DNA of 64,000 nt from Bacteroides zhangwenhongii (GTDB lineage Bacteria > Bacteroidota > Bacteroidia > Bacteroidales > Bacteroidaceae), in the NCBI RefSeq assembly GCF_009193325.2, contig NZ_CP059856.1, positions 62,001 to 126,000 on the forward strand. The letters are read 5' to 3'. The translations under genes were made by a program, and so were the position numbers. The notes below the pieces were generated by a model that saw nothing but the letters and a program-made list of their open reading frames with translations, was not told the DNA's origin and did not search any database. Below are positions 30,996 to 40,755 of this stretch, in pieces (the first letter of the stretch is position 1; each line of letters begins with the position of its first letter).

Positions 30996-31697
30996 TTAAG
31001 ATTCAACTTCCGGCGTAATCAGCTTGTAGCCTTTTCCGTGAATATTGATAATCTCGATAGAATCATCTTCTTTCAAATGTTTACGCAGTTTCGTAATATA
31101 CACATCCATACTGCGGGCATTGAAATAATTATCATCAATCCAGATAGTCTTCAAAGCAAAGTCACGCTGCAAGATTTCATTTGCATGTGCGCAAAGTAAG
31201 CCAAGTAACTCAGATTCTTTTGTAGTCAACTTAGTCTGCTTACCCTCCGTTGCCAGAATCTGCTTCTGGGTATCAAAAGTAAACTTACCAATCTTATAGA
31301 TATTACTTTCTTTGTTCTTCTTTCCGCGAACACGTCTCAAGATCGCTTCAATTCTGAATGTCAGTTCTTCCATACTAAACGGCTTGGTGATATAATCATC
31401 CGCACCAATCTTAAATCCTTCCAGAATATCTTCCTTCAGCGTTTTTGCTGTCAGGAAAATAATAGGAATCTCAGCGTTCGCTGCACGGACATCCTGTGCC
31501 AATGTGAAGCCATCTTTCTTAGGCATCATTACGTCAAACACGCACAAGTCATATTTATTCTTCAAGAAAGCCTTATAACCGGCGTCTCCATCAGGATATA
31601 ACTCAGCAGAATAACCTTTTGCCTGTAAATATTCTCTTAAAAGCATGCCAAGATTTTCGTCATCCTCGCATAATAAAATACGCAGTTTCTCGTCCAT
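30996..31697 (-). CDS. rprY: Response regulator RprY (OmpR type)
   Basis: A 233-residue DNA-binding response regulator. The receiver domain has the acidic pocket Glu11-Asp12-Asp13, the phosphorylation site Asp55 (LCVFDVMMPKKDG) and the Lys in ITKPFSMEEL. The C-terminal winged helix shows LTTKESELLGLLCAHANEIL and YITKLRKHLKEDD. It matches the RprY protein of the RprX-RprY system of Bacteroides, linked to tetracycline response, stress and envelope functions. It starts two bases after the kinase stop, so the two are cotranslated. Confidence 0.93.
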   Translation of the reverse strand: MDEKLRILLCEDDENLGMLLREYLQAKGYSAELYPDGDAGYKAFLKNKYDLCVFDVMMPKKDGFTLAQDVRAANAEIPIIFLTAKTLKEDILEGFKIGADDYITKPFSMEELTFRIEAILRRVRGKKNKESNIYKIGKFTFDTQKQILATEGKQTKLTTKESELLGLLCAHANEILQRDFALKTIWIDDNYFNARSMDVYITKLRKHLKEDDSIEIINIHGKGYKLITPEVES

Positions 31698-31698
31698 A

Positions 31699-33255
31699 TC
31701 AATTATTTTTTAATAAAGGTAATGCAATAATAAATTTAGTTCCTACATTCAGGTCACTTTCAGCCCGGATGGTTCCCTTATGATCGACAATAATTTTCTT
31801 CACATAAGCCAATCCCAGTCCAAAGCCCTTCACATCGTGCAGATTACCCGTATGCACACGATAGAACTTTTCAAATATCTTTTTCAGGTTTTCCTTCTTG
31901 ATACCAATACCATTATCCTGTATCGAAATCATCAGTTTACCTGATTCATTCCATGTTCTCACGTTCAATTCCAAATCCTCATCCGGCTTTTTATACTTCA
32001 CCGCATTATCCATCAGATTAAAGATGACATTCGTAATATGCATCTCGTCTGCAAATATAACAGGATCGGTCGCCTCAAGGTTCGATGTTATCTTTCCATT
32101 ATACCGTTCCACTTTCAAGGCAAAGGTATTGACAACTCCCGTTATCAGTTCGTTCGCATCGATTTCCTTCATCTTCAAAGTTGCCTTCTGCCGGTCGAAC
32201 ATCGACATTTGGAGCACCTTTTCCACTTGAAAACGCAGGCGTTTGGTTTCATCATTTATAACCCCCGATATATGCTGGAACATCTGCGGAGATTTTCCAA
32301 CCGCCGGATCTTTCAACATCTGCGCCGCCAGCGAAATGGTGGAGATCGGAGTCTTAAACTCATGCGTCATATTATTGATAAAGTCGTTCTTCATCTCCGT
32401 CAATTTCTTCTGACGGAACACGATATAAATCGTAAAAATGAATGTCACCAACAACACCATTGTAAATATCAACGACGGAATCATGAAACTGATCGAATCA
32501 AAAAGATAATCTCTTCTTCCCGGAAAATGTACGTTCAGTACACTCATCTTCGCAGGCGGATCATTTTTAAACAAGGCCTGCTGGTACACTTCATCATTTC
32601 CCTTCGGATCATAATCCGCACAACGATAGACTTCCTTTCCATCCTTGTCAATCACCGTAAAGTGAAAAGGCAGGTCTATATTATTATTATACAGATTCGA
32701 TTTCAAGTAACCGTTTAAATCACCAAACCGTACTCTATCTCCGATCGACTTGTCACTTGCCCGATAAATCATCTGCCAGACCACTTCATTAAGTAGCTCA
32801 CGTTGATACATATATCGGTTCTTGATAGCCTCAATCAGTGAACGCGAAGTCTCCGGAATCGTTTTTGATCCTCTATAAGGAGAGATCATAGCTTTCGGAA
32901 GTTCGGATGGTTTGGTAGTCATCACCTTCAATTCAAAATCCGTATAAACCTTTCCATCTTTAGACTTCATCGTAAAACGTTGCGTCTGCTGAACCATATT
33001 ATTCTGTTGCAGCGAAGGATTGTTCTCAATCAACGCTTTTCTTTCCGCTTCAGAAATATCCTCAATCAACCAACGTTGCGTTTCCGCATATTCCACATCC
33101 TTAGAAACCTGATCCAGACTATTGCGCACAGCCATATCAAACTGTTCCTTCCGGGTTTTCATCATTTCCTCAATATAACTGACCTGTAAATACAGTAAAC
33201 TGAGGAATGAAAGCCCCATTACAATACCTAATATCCAAATTGTTGACTTCTTCAT
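31699..33255 (-). CDS. rprX: Sensor histidine kinase RprX
   Basis: A 518-residue inner-membrane kinase. It has an N-terminal membrane helix (IWILGIVMGLSFLSLLYL), a periplasmic domain of about 230 residues, a second helix (SLIFTMVLLVTFIFTIYIVF), then HisKA with the phospho-His in NNMTHEFKTPIST. HATPase_c boxes follow: NLMDNAVKYKK, IQDNGIGIKK and GFGLGLAYVKKI. It is the partner of RprY encoded next. The periplasmic part shows no recognised ligand-binding fold. Confidence 0.93.
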   Translation of the reverse strand: MKKSTIWILGIVMGLSFLSLLYLQVSYIEEMMKTRKEQFDMAVRNSLDQVSKDVEYAETQRWLIEDISEAERKALIENNPSLQQNNMVQQTQRFTMKSKDGKVYTDFELKVMTTKPSELPKAMISPYRGSKTIPETSRSLIEAIKNRYMYQRELLNEVVWQMIYRASDKSIGDRVRFGDLNGYLKSNLYNNNIDLPFHFTVIDKDGKEVYRCADYDPKGNDEVYQQALFKNDPPAKMSVLNVHFPGRRDYLFDSISFMIPSLIFTMVLLVTFIFTIYIVFRQKKLTEMKNDFINNMTHEFKTPISTISLAAQMLKDPAVGKSPQMFQHISGVINDETKRLRFQVEKVLQMSMFDRQKATLKMKEIDANELITGVVNTFALKVERYNGKITSNLEATDPVIFADEMHITNVIFNLMDNAVKYKKPDEDLELNVRTWNESGKLMISIQDNGIGIKKENLKKIFEKFYRVHTGNLHDVKGFGLGLAYVKKIIVDHKGTIRAESDLNVGTKFIIALPLLKNN

Positions 33256-33457
33256 AGCAACAAAATTAACACTCCCTAATTAACACTCCTAATGCATTAA
33301 CTTGATTTAACCGGAACTTCCCGGAAATTAACCGTATAGAGCCATTTAGGTTGTATTTTGATTACTACAACAATAAAGTCCCCACTTTGGTTTGCAAATT
33401 TAATAAAAAATTAAATCTTTTCCTTGCGTTTTTCCATCTTTATTAATCATAGTTAAA

Positions 33458-33497
33458 CAAAAACCGCCACCTTTTACTTAAAAAAGATGACGGTTTT
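33458..33497 (-). terminator. Terminator of the EF-G paralogue gene
   Basis: On the minus strand AAACCGTCATCTTTT and AAAAGGTGGCGGTTT pair (with G-T pairs), followed by TTTT. It lies about 25 bases after the stop. Confidence 0.8.
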
Positions 33498-33520
33498 AAC
33501 AGTATTAAGAGAATTACACG

Positions 33521-35677
33521 TTATTCTTCTGTCTGCTTAGCTTCAAAATCCTTAATCAACTTATCCTGAACATCCGTCGGAACAAGCTCATAACTAGAGA
33601 ACTTCATGATAAACGAAGCACGTCCGCCGGTCAGCGAGCTAAGAGCTGTAGAGTAAGACGACATTTCTTTCAGAGGTACTTTTGCAACCAGTTTCTCAAA
33701 GCCTTTCTCACTACTCATACCCATAATCATGGCACGACGTCCCTGAAGATCCCCCATCACATCGCCCATTCTGTCAGACGGCACAAATACTTCCACATCA
33801 TAAATGGGTTCCAGAATCTTCGGACCTGCATTCTTAAAGGCTTCACTAAAGGCATTACGTCCGGCAAGCATGAAAGAAATTTCATTAGAATCCACCGGGT
33901 GCATCTTTCCATCGTACACAATCACACGTACATCACGGGCATACGAACCTGTCAACGGTCCTTGTTCCATACGGGACATGATTCCCTTCATTATGGCAGG
34001 CAAGAAACGTGCATCGATAGAACCACCGACGATACTGTTGATAAACACCAGTTTACCTCCCCATTCCAATGGAACTTCTTCCGTACCTTTCACATTAATC
34101 TTGAACTCCTGTCCGTTGAATTTATACGTATCGGGCACAGGCATACCTTCTTTATAGGGTTCTACAATCAGATGAACCTCACCAAACTGACCGGCACCAC
34201 CCGATTGTTTCTTGTGACGATAGTCGGCACGCGCAGCTTTCGTGATAGTTTCACGATACGGAATCTTCGGTTCCTCGTATTTCACCTGGAGTTTTTCATT
34301 GTTTTCCAGGCGCCATTTCAACGTACGGAGATGAAACTCGCCCTGCCCATGCACTAATGTCTGTTTCAGTTCTTTAGACTGTTCGATAACCCAAGTCGGA
34401 TCTTCCTCACGCATACGGTTCAAGATAGTCATCATCTTTTCCACATCCGCTTCATTCACCGGTCTGATGGCACGAGAATATTTTGAGTTCGGATATTTGA
34501 TAAAGTTAAATTTATAATCGCAATCTTTACCATTCAATGTATTACCGGTTTTCACATCTTTCAGTTTCACAGCGGCACCGATATCACCCGCCTGAAGTTC
34601 CTCCACTTTTATGCGGTTACCACCGGCTACCACATAAATCTGCGCAATACGTTCTTTCGAGCCACGATCAGCATTCAGAAGATCGTCTCCCTCATGAACT
34701 TTACCGCTCATTACTTTAAAATAGGAAACCTCACCGATATGCGGCTCCACACTGGTCTTGAAGAAATAAAGAGATTCCGGTCCGTTGGCATCCGGAGCTA
34801 CCTCCTTGCCTTCCGTGTTCTGAACTTTCGGCATTTCAGAGACAAAAGGAACAACGTTGCCCAAGAATTCCATCAAGCGGCGAACGCCCATATCCTTACC
34901 TCCACAGACACAAAATACAGGGAACATACCTCTGGCTATCAATCCCTTACGGATACCTTCGCGCATTTCATCCTCCGAAAGAGATTCTTGTTCAAAGAAT
35001 TTTTCCATCAGTCCTTCATCATTTTCAGCAGCAGCCTCGACCAATGCTTTGTGCATTTCCATAGCCTTATCCATTTCTTCTGCCGGAATATCTTCAATCG
35101 TCGGAGCGCCTCCTTCGGGCTTCCACGAATATTTCTTCATCAACAGCACATCAATCAAAGCATTAAAGCCCGGTCCTGTACTGATAGGGTATTGGATGGG
35201 AACAACCTTAGAACCGTAAGCCTCTTTCAATTGTTCGAGGATATTATCATAGTCGCATTTTTCATTATCAAGCTGGTTGACTAGAAAAATAACAGGTTTA
35301 TTCAGTTTTTCTGTATATCGGAAGTGATTTTGTGTACCGACTTCGACGCCGTATTGGCCATTGAGAAGAATAATTGCAGTGTCGGTCACATTTAATGCAG
35401 TTACTGTACTGCCTACAAAGTCGTCCGAACCCGGACAGTCAATAATATTAAGTTTTTTATTATTCCATTCTACATGGAGAACGGTGGAGAAAACGGAGTA
35501 ACCATACTCTTGTTCAACAGGGAAATAATCACTAACAGTGTTTTTGGCGGCAACAGATCCGCGACGTTTTATAACACCACTCTCGAAAAGCATCGCTTCC
35601 ACGAGAGTGGTTTTCCCAGAGCCAGAACTTCCTAACAAGGCAATGTTCTTGATTTCATTAGTCTGATATACTTTCAT
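33521..35677 (-). CDS. fusA2: EF-G paralogue with altered GTPase motifs (EF-G2)
   Basis: A 718-residue elongation factor G-type protein with all five EF-G domains. The G1 loop is GSSGSGKTT. The G3 motif is DCPGSDDF instead of DTPGHVDF, so the catalytic His is Ser. The G4 motif is NQLD instead of NKxD. Domain IV contains GGAGQFGEVHLIVEP. In B. thetaiotaomicron an EF-G2 lacking GTPase activity has been reported to support gut fitness and is induced under carbon limitation; this protein fits that description by motifs. Orthology is inferred. A GTATGT/ACATAC inverted repeat (35,705-35,721) lies in its leader. Confidence 0.85.
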   Translation of the reverse strand: MKVYQTNEIKNIALLGSSGSGKTTLVEAMLFESGVIKRRGSVAAKNTVSDYFPVEQEYGYSVFSTVLHVEWNNKKLNIIDCPGSDDFVGSTVTALNVTDTAIILLNGQYGVEVGTQNHFRYTEKLNKPVIFLVNQLDNEKCDYDNILEQLKEAYGSKVVPIQYPISTGPGFNALIDVLLMKKYSWKPEGGAPTIEDIPAEEMDKAMEMHKALVEAAAENDEGLMEKFFEQESLSEDEMREGIRKGLIARGMFPVFCVCGGKDMGVRRLMEFLGNVVPFVSEMPKVQNTEGKEVAPDANGPESLYFFKTSVEPHIGEVSYFKVMSGKVHEGDDLLNADRGSKERIAQIYVVAGGNRIKVEELQAGDIGAAVKLKDVKTGNTLNGKDCDYKFNFIKYPNSKYSRAIRPVNEADVEKMMTILNRMREEDPTWVIEQSKELKQTLVHGQGEFHLRTLKWRLENNEKLQVKYEEPKIPYRETITKAARADYRHKKQSGGAGQFGEVHLIVEPYKEGMPVPDTYKFNGQEFKINVKGTEEVPLEWGGKLVFINSIVGGSIDARFLPAIMKGIMSRMEQGPLTGSYARDVRVIVYDGKMHPVDSNEISFMLAGRNAFSEAFKNAGPKILEPIYDVEVFVPSDRMGDVMGDLQGRRAMIMGMSSEKGFEKLVAKVPLKEMSSYSTALSSLTGGRASFIMKFSSYELVPTDVQDKLIKDFEAKQTEE

Positions 35678-35704
35678 AATATATAAGATTTTAGTAATTA
35701 CTCA

Positions 35705-35721
35705 GTATGTTTCTCACATAC
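35705..35721. promoter_or_regulatory. Inverted repeat GTATGT-TTCTC-ACATAC upstream of EF-G2
   Basis: A perfect 6-5-6 palindrome 28 bases before the EF-G2 ATG. It could be an operator or leader hairpin. Confidence 0.4.
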
Positions 35722-35937
35722 CATTAATTTGTGATGCGCAAATTAGGGATTAATTGGGGGAAAAGCAACACTTACGGTGGTGTTACTAAACAATGTTATG
35801 TAACACATCTTTATCATGAACCTTTTTACTTGAGTATAAATGGAATTCTAACGCTATTCAGTTATTTGGTAAACAGTCTTTTGATATATCAGATAATAAT
35901 CTTACTTTTACAGCCACAAAATCCAAACGACATAGCT

Positions 35938-37071
35938 ATGGCAGGTATTTATCTCCACATCCCTTTCTGCAAGACTCGTTGCATCTATTGCGATTTTTAC
36001 TCAACTACACGCAATGAACTGAAATCACGCTACGTACAAGCACTCTGCCGGGAGTTGGAAATGCGGAAAGAATATCTGAAAAGAGAAGATATAGAAACCG
36101 TTTATTTCGGCGGCGGGACACCGTCGCAATTGGAAAAGGAAGATTTTGAACTGATATTTGAAACCATCCGGACACATTATGGACTGAACCATTGCCAGGA
36201 AATCACTTTGGAAGCCAATCCCGACGACCTGACATCCGAATATCTAGGGATGCTTTCTTCTCTCCCGTTCAACCGTCTAAGCATGGGGATACAGACTTTC
36301 GATGACAATACGCTCAAATTACTAAAACGACGCCACAATGCCCGTGCTGCCATTGAAGCCGTCAGCAGATGCCGGGAGGCAGGATTCCGTAATATCAGTA
36401 TTGACCTTATATACGGACTGCCGGGCGAAACAAAAGAGCGTTGGGAAAATGACCTCCGACAGGCTATCGCCCTAAATGTGGAACACATCTCTGCCTACCA
36501 CTTGATTTACGAAGAAGATACACTTATATATAAGATGTTAAAACAGCACCGGATATCCGAAGTGGACGAAGATTCCAGCCTGGAGTTTTTCACCTTATTG
36601 ATAGAGGAACTGCAGAAAGCGGGATTTGAGCATTATGAAATCTCCAATTTCTGCCGACCCGACAAATATTCCCGCCATAACACATCTTACTGGAAAGGTA
36701 TACCTTATCTGGGTTGCGGACCATCAGCGCATTCTTTTGACGGAGCAACAAGAGAATGGAACATATCTTCTATCGATGCATATATAAAAGGTATAGAGGA
36801 GCACCAACGTGCCTTTGAAATCGAATATCTGGACCAAACAACCCGCTACAATGAATTTATCATCACTACAATACGTACCACATGGGGAGCTCCGATAGAA
36901 AAGTTGAAACAGATGTTCGGTAACGAGATGTGGGAATATTGCCGAAGAATGGCTGCACCTTATTTGGATAATGGGAAATTGGAAGAACATAATGGAGCAC
37001 TGCGACTGACCCGTAAAGGGATATTCATTTCCGACAGCATCATGAGCGATTTGCTTTGGGTAGATAATTAA
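35938..37071 (+). CDS. hemW: HemW heme chaperone (radical SAM, CPO-like)
   Basis: A 377-residue radical SAM protein. The iron-sulfur cluster cysteines are Cys11, Cys15 and Cys18 (PFCKTRCIYCDF). Further family motifs are VYFGGGTPSQL, EANPDDLTSEYLGML, RLSMGIQTFDDNTLKLLKR and IDLIYGLPGET. It lacks the extended N-terminus and fourth cysteine typical of HemN, so HemW is the better call. It probably delivers heme to respiratory proteins. An upstream extension of the frame to 35,731 has no similarity and crosses the divergent promoter region. Confidence 0.92.
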   Translation: MAGIYLHIPFCKTRCIYCDFYSTTRNELKSRYVQALCRELEMRKEYLKREDIETVYFGGGTPSQLEKEDFELIFETIRTHYGLNHCQEITLEANPDDLTSEYLGMLSSLPFNRLSMGIQTFDDNTLKLLKRRHNARAAIEAVSRCREAGFRNISIDLIYGLPGETKERWENDLRQAIALNVEHISAYHLIYEEDTLIYKMLKQHRISEVDEDSSLEFFTLLIEELQKAGFEHYEISNFCRPDKYSRHNTSYWKGIPYLGCGPSAHSFDGATREWNISSIDAYIKGIEEHQRAFEIEYLDQTTRYNEFIITTIRTTWGAPIEKLKQMFGNEMWEYCRRMAAPYLDNGKLEEHNGALRLTRKGIFISDSIMSDLLWVDN

Positions 37072-37107
37072 AAGATTTATCTTTGCAACCAAAAATACGT
37101 ACGAACT

Positions 37108-37395
37108 ATGTTTATTATCATCGGAATCATGCTGACAGGAATGCTTATCGGCTACCTTCTACGCAGCAAACGGTTGACATGGATACACAAAATTATTACG
37201 CTCCTTATATGGGTACTGCTATTCCTGCTAGGAATAGATGTCGGCGGAAATGAAGCCATTGTTAAAGGATTACACACACTCGGAATTGAAGCTGCAATCA
37301 TTACTCTTGCAGCTGTCATAGGAAGCATTTTATGCGCATGGGGGCTATGGTACCTATTATATATAAGGAATAAAAGAAAGGAGACAGAAGCATGA
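37108..37395 (+). CDS. LysO-type lysine exporter, N-terminal part
   Basis: A 95-residue membrane protein with three helices (residues 2-18, 28-45 and 62-86). LLFLLGIDVGGNEAIVKGLH matches the N-terminal segment of the LysO family (DUF340). In E. coli both halves are one protein; here they are two genes, and the next gene overlaps by four bases (ATGA). Both products should assemble in the inner membrane to export lysine or analogues. Confidence 0.82.
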   Translation: MFIIIGIMLTGMLIGYLLRSKRLTWIHKIITLLIWVLLFLLGIDVGGNEAIVKGLHTLGIEAAIITLAAVIGSILCAWGLWYLLYIRNKRKETEA

Positions 37396-38000
37396 AAGGC
37401 AGTCTGATTATCATCTCTTTCTTCATTATCGGTACCCTCTGCGGAGTTTATCATCTCATTCCATACGACTTCACCGACAGCAAGCTCAGTTACTATGCCC
37501 TCTGCGGACTCATGTTCTGCGTAGGCATCAGTATCGGCAACGATCCGAATACATTGAAGAGTTTTCGCTCCCTAAATCCGCGGCTTGTATTCCTTCCCAT
37601 CATGACGATCATTGGCACATTAGCAGGCTGCGCCGTAGCAGGAGCCTTTATGAGCCAACGAGGTCCTTTAGACTGTATGGCAGTCGGAGCCGGATTTGGC
37701 TATTATTCACTTTCCAGCATTTTCATTACCGAATACAAGGGTCCCGAATTGGGAACTATTGCGTTACTTTCCAATATCATGCGTGAAATCATCGCTTTGC
37801 TGTGTGCGCCATTATTAGTGAAGTATTTCGGAAAGCTAGCCCCTATTTCTGTTGGTGGAGCCACTACAATGGATACCACTCTTCCTATTATTACCCGATA
37901 TTCGGGAAAAGAATTTGTAATCATTTCCATTTTCCATGGTTTTGTTGTTGATTTCAGTGTTCCTTTCCTAGTCACGTTCCTTTGTTCAATATCATTTTAA
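37392..38000 (+). CDS. LysO-type lysine exporter, C-terminal part
   Basis: A 202-residue membrane protein with about six helices. Conserved features are ALCGLMFCVGISIGNDPNTL, AVGAGFGYYSLSSIFITEYK, LGTIALLSNIMREIIALLCA and GGATTMDTTLPIITRYSG, which hold the acidic and polar residues typical of LysO transport. It is the second half of a split two-gene exporter with the preceding gene. Confidence 0.88.
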   Translation: MKGSLIIISFFIIGTLCGVYHLIPYDFTDSKLSYYALCGLMFCVGISIGNDPNTLKSFRSLNPRLVFLPIMTIIGTLAGCAVAGAFMSQRGPLDCMAVGAGFGYYSLSSIFITEYKGPELGTIALLSNIMREIIALLCAPLLVKYFGKLAPISVGGATTMDTTLPIITRYSGKEFVIISIFHGFVVDFSVPFLVTFLCSISF

Positions 38001-38180
38001 TAGGAATAAATCCTAAAAAGCAGATTATTTCCACTATCGTTTTCGCACACGTATTACAAATATATTTCATAAAGAACCGTTTTTGTATCAAAAAGCATAT
38101 CATCTCTTGACTTACATCAAGAAATGAGGCTAAATAGAATCTTTTCCTTTTCTTTATTTTTATGCTATAAAACATATTCT

Positions 38181-38188
38181 TATATTTG
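38181..38188 (+). promoter_or_regulatory. -7 box TATATTTG
   Basis: It matches TAnnTTTG and gives a leader of about 95 bases before the ATG at 38,293. A 12-base palindrome CTAAGCGCTTAG (38,208-38,219) follows just downstream of the expected start site. Confidence 0.65.
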
Positions 38189-38292
38189 CATAGGTAAAAA
38201 GAAAAAACTAAGCGCTTAGACTAATTTTCAATAGGTATTAGATTTGTTTTTAGGAATAATTTTTAGGTATAACAATTAAAAAAGTAGGTATT

Positions 38293-38649
38293 ATGAAACG
38301 TTTAGGATTAACATTAGTGGCAGCGCTCTGCCTTGCTGCTACAACATTTGCAGCCGGAAATCAACCTACAACTGCAAAATGGGAAGGTAACATCAATGTT
38401 AGTAAATTAGGTAAATATTTGAACTTGAATTCAGTTCAGAGTGAAGAGGTTGCAAACATCTGCGATTATTTCTCCGAACAGATGTCAAGAGCCACAACAG
38501 CAAAGAAAGATAAAGAAGCTAAATTGCGTAACGCTGTTTATGGTAACTTGAAGCTGATGAGAAAGACTCTTAGTGCTGAACAGTATGCCAAGTATGCTGC
38601 ATTGATGAACATCACTTTACAGAATAAAGGTATTGAACTGAATAAGTAA
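38293..38649 (+). CDS. Small secreted protein
   Basis: A 118-residue protein with a typical signal peptide (KRLGLTLVAALCLAATTFAA) cleaved after about residue 20. The mature part is helical and basic (SEEVANICDYFSEQMSRATT, MRKTLSAEQYAKYAALMNIT). It resembles small Spy/CpxP-like helical periplasmic proteins in outline (repeated LSAEQYAKY-type helix) but without a clear LTxxQ motif. It forms a single-gene unit with promoter and terminator. Confidence 0.75.
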   Translation: MKRLGLTLVAALCLAATTFAAGNQPTTAKWEGNINVSKLGKYLNLNSVQSEEVANICDYFSEQMSRATTAKKDKEAKLRNAVYGNLKLMRKTLSAEQYAKYAALMNITLQNKGIELNK

Positions 38650-38677
38650 AATGAGTAATATGCAAAAGAGAGAGAGG

Positions 38678-38708
38678 GTGGAAGCCAGTTTGGGCTTCCA
38701 CTTTTTTT
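38678..38708 (+). terminator. Terminator
   Basis: GTGGAAGCC/GGCTTCCAC with a six-base loop and a T-run. It follows the small secreted protein and separates it from the convergent GH97 gene. Confidence 0.9.
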
Positions 38709-38726
38709 ATTCCTCTTTATCCTCAT

Positions 38727-40733
38727 CTATTCACATGGTTTTATCTTTATCGCATATCCGCCCCCCGGATACATTACAATTTTAAGCTTCCTATCAACTG
38801 GTAACTTTTTTATTACTTTACGATAGTCGGAAGCATTTCTATCCGAATTTAAACCATCATAAAAGATTTCTACATAATAATCTGCATTCGGCAAAAAAGA
38901 TAAATCAACCAGAGTCTCACGAATCGACCAATCATTCATCCCCCCTACATACCATACATCTCCTTTACGACGAGCAATGTGAATATAATGAGAAAGTTTG
39001 CAGTCCAACGAGCGCGTCTCATCCCAAACTGTAGGAACAGATGATATAAAATCAGTGCATTCTTGTTCTTTCATGTACCGGGTAGGTGAATCACATAACA
39101 TATTCAAAGGAGAATTAAAGACTACATACTCCGCCATTTGACGACATCGCGTACCTTGACTCATTGGGTTACTATAAACCGGATAAAAACTTCCCCGAAC
39201 AGCATTCTGCATAGCTCCTTGTGTATAATCCACAGGTCCTGCCATCATTCGTATAAACGGAAATTGCAAATCATAAGTAACCTGATCACATTCTATTGGT
39301 CTCCATTTCATTTGCTCCAATCCATGTACCCCTTCAAAATTCATCACATTCGGATAAGTCCGTTGAATACCAAAAGGTTTACAAGCACCATGATAGTTAA
39401 GAATCATGTGATATCTGGAACATAATTCCGCTGCTTCCCACATAAATCGAATCATATCCTGATCATCCCTATCCAGAAAGTCAACTTTAAAACCTTTCAC
39501 TCCCATTTCTGCATAGTGCTTCACCACTTTTTCCATATCCCGGTGAAATGCCCAATAACCAGCCCATAAAATAATATCTACATTCTTACTTTTAGCATAA
39601 GAGACTAACTCTGTCAAATCAATTTCAGGAATAACCTGCAACATATCCGCTTGCTGGTTTACTGCCCAACCTTCATCCAAAATTACATACTTAATCTGAT
39701 TTATAGCAGCAAAATCAATATAATATTTGTATGTCTCATTATTAATTCCTGCTCGAAAATCCACTTTGGAGATATTCCAATCGTTCCACCAATCCCAAGC
39801 GACCTTACCAGGCTTAATCCATGAAATATCTTTTAGTACGGAAGGTGTAGCCAACAAGTAAACCAAATCATTATCCAACAATTCCCTATCCTGTTCAGCT
39901 ATCGTAAATATTCTCCAAGGAAATGTACGCTTTCCATTAGTGTGGGCAATATAATCATAACGTTTCACCACTATTTGCTGTAGTTGATTATGCCCTCCCT
40001 GCACTGTTTTCTCTGGTAAAGGTGCCCAAACACCTTTCATTGAAAAGCTATCAGGACTACTTTGCAGAAACATACCAGGATAATCGCGCAGGTCACTTTC
40101 CGTAATACATATCTTTTCAAATTTATCCGGTAGTTCCACTAAAAAAGGATAGAAAATCAACCGTCTACTATTCAGTTGAGACAACAATTGATTATCATAA
40201 GTATTCTCAAAAGAATTTAAATACTGACTAGACAAGTCGTTATCATCTCCATAATTACTGTAAGCAGCATACCCTTTAGTTCCTGATGGGAAATGAAAAA
40301 CAGCCTTCTCATTATTAATAACAATCTCCCTCTCCTTGAAATCAGTTACAAAACGATAAGCAACTCCCTGATTATAACAACGGAAAACAACCGAATAATT
40401 ACCTCTAAAACTAGCAGTCAATTCATTATAAATATTATCAACCTCATCTTTTATATATATAGGAGATGATAATTTTTCCGTCACTGAACGTCGGCTTACA
40501 CTTTTTAGTTTTGGATTTTCTCCTAATATTCCTATAAAACGGACATCCATACCAATCGCAGACGGTTGAAGTACTGTTGTCCCATTCCGAATAATAGCGA
40601 TCTCCAATTCTTGACCTATCATAACCTGAAGTTCAATTTTCCTATCTGGCGACTGCACATATAACACTTTTTGTCCCCAGCTTACTACAGGTAACAACAA
40701 AATATATAACAACAGTTGATACTTGATTTTCAT
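38727..40733 (-). CDS. Glycoside hydrolase family 97, retaining (alpha-galactosidase-like) type
   Basis: A 668-residue secreted enzyme with a signal peptide (KIKYQLLLYILLLPVVSWGQ). The N-terminal beta-sandwich (about residues 25-260) is followed by a TIM barrel (WDWWNDWNISKVDFRAG, VILDEGWA) and a C-terminal sheet. GVKGFKVDFLDRDDQ supplies an Asp at the position of the nucleophile of retaining GH97 enzymes, unlike SusB, which inverts. This predicts cleavage of alpha-galactosides or related alpha-glycosides. It is the last gene of the locus and starts about 22 bases after the preceding stop. Confidence 0.85.
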   Translation of the reverse strand: MKIKYQLLLYILLLPVVSWGQKVLYVQSPDRKIELQVMIGQELEIAIIRNGTTVLQPSAIGMDVRFIGILGENPKLKSVSRRSVTEKLSSPIYIKDEVDNIYNELTASFRGNYSVVFRCYNQGVAYRFVTDFKEREIVINNEKAVFHFPSGTKGYAAYSNYGDDNDLSSQYLNSFENTYDNQLLSQLNSRRLIFYPFLVELPDKFEKICITESDLRDYPGMFLQSSPDSFSMKGVWAPLPEKTVQGGHNQLQQIVVKRYDYIAHTNGKRTFPWRIFTIAEQDRELLDNDLVYLLATPSVLKDISWIKPGKVAWDWWNDWNISKVDFRAGINNETYKYYIDFAAINQIKYVILDEGWAVNQQADMLQVIPEIDLTELVSYAKSKNVDIILWAGYWAFHRDMEKVVKHYAEMGVKGFKVDFLDRDDQDMIRFMWEAAELCSRYHMILNYHGACKPFGIQRTYPNVMNFEGVHGLEQMKWRPIECDQVTYDLQFPFIRMMAGPVDYTQGAMQNAVRGSFYPVYSNPMSQGTRCRQMAEYVVFNSPLNMLCDSPTRYMKEQECTDFISSVPTVWDETRSLDCKLSHYIHIARRKGDVWYVGGMNDWSIRETLVDLSFLPNADYYVEIFYDGLNSDRNASDYRKVIKKLPVDRKLKIVMYPGGGYAIKIKPCE

Positions 40734-40755
40734 TTTATCAATCGAATTATTTATT

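Noticed and set aside
37108..38000. Frameshifted LysO gene
   Set aside because: Two separate genes with an ATGA overlap are normal for this family in Bacteroides, so this is not a broken gene.
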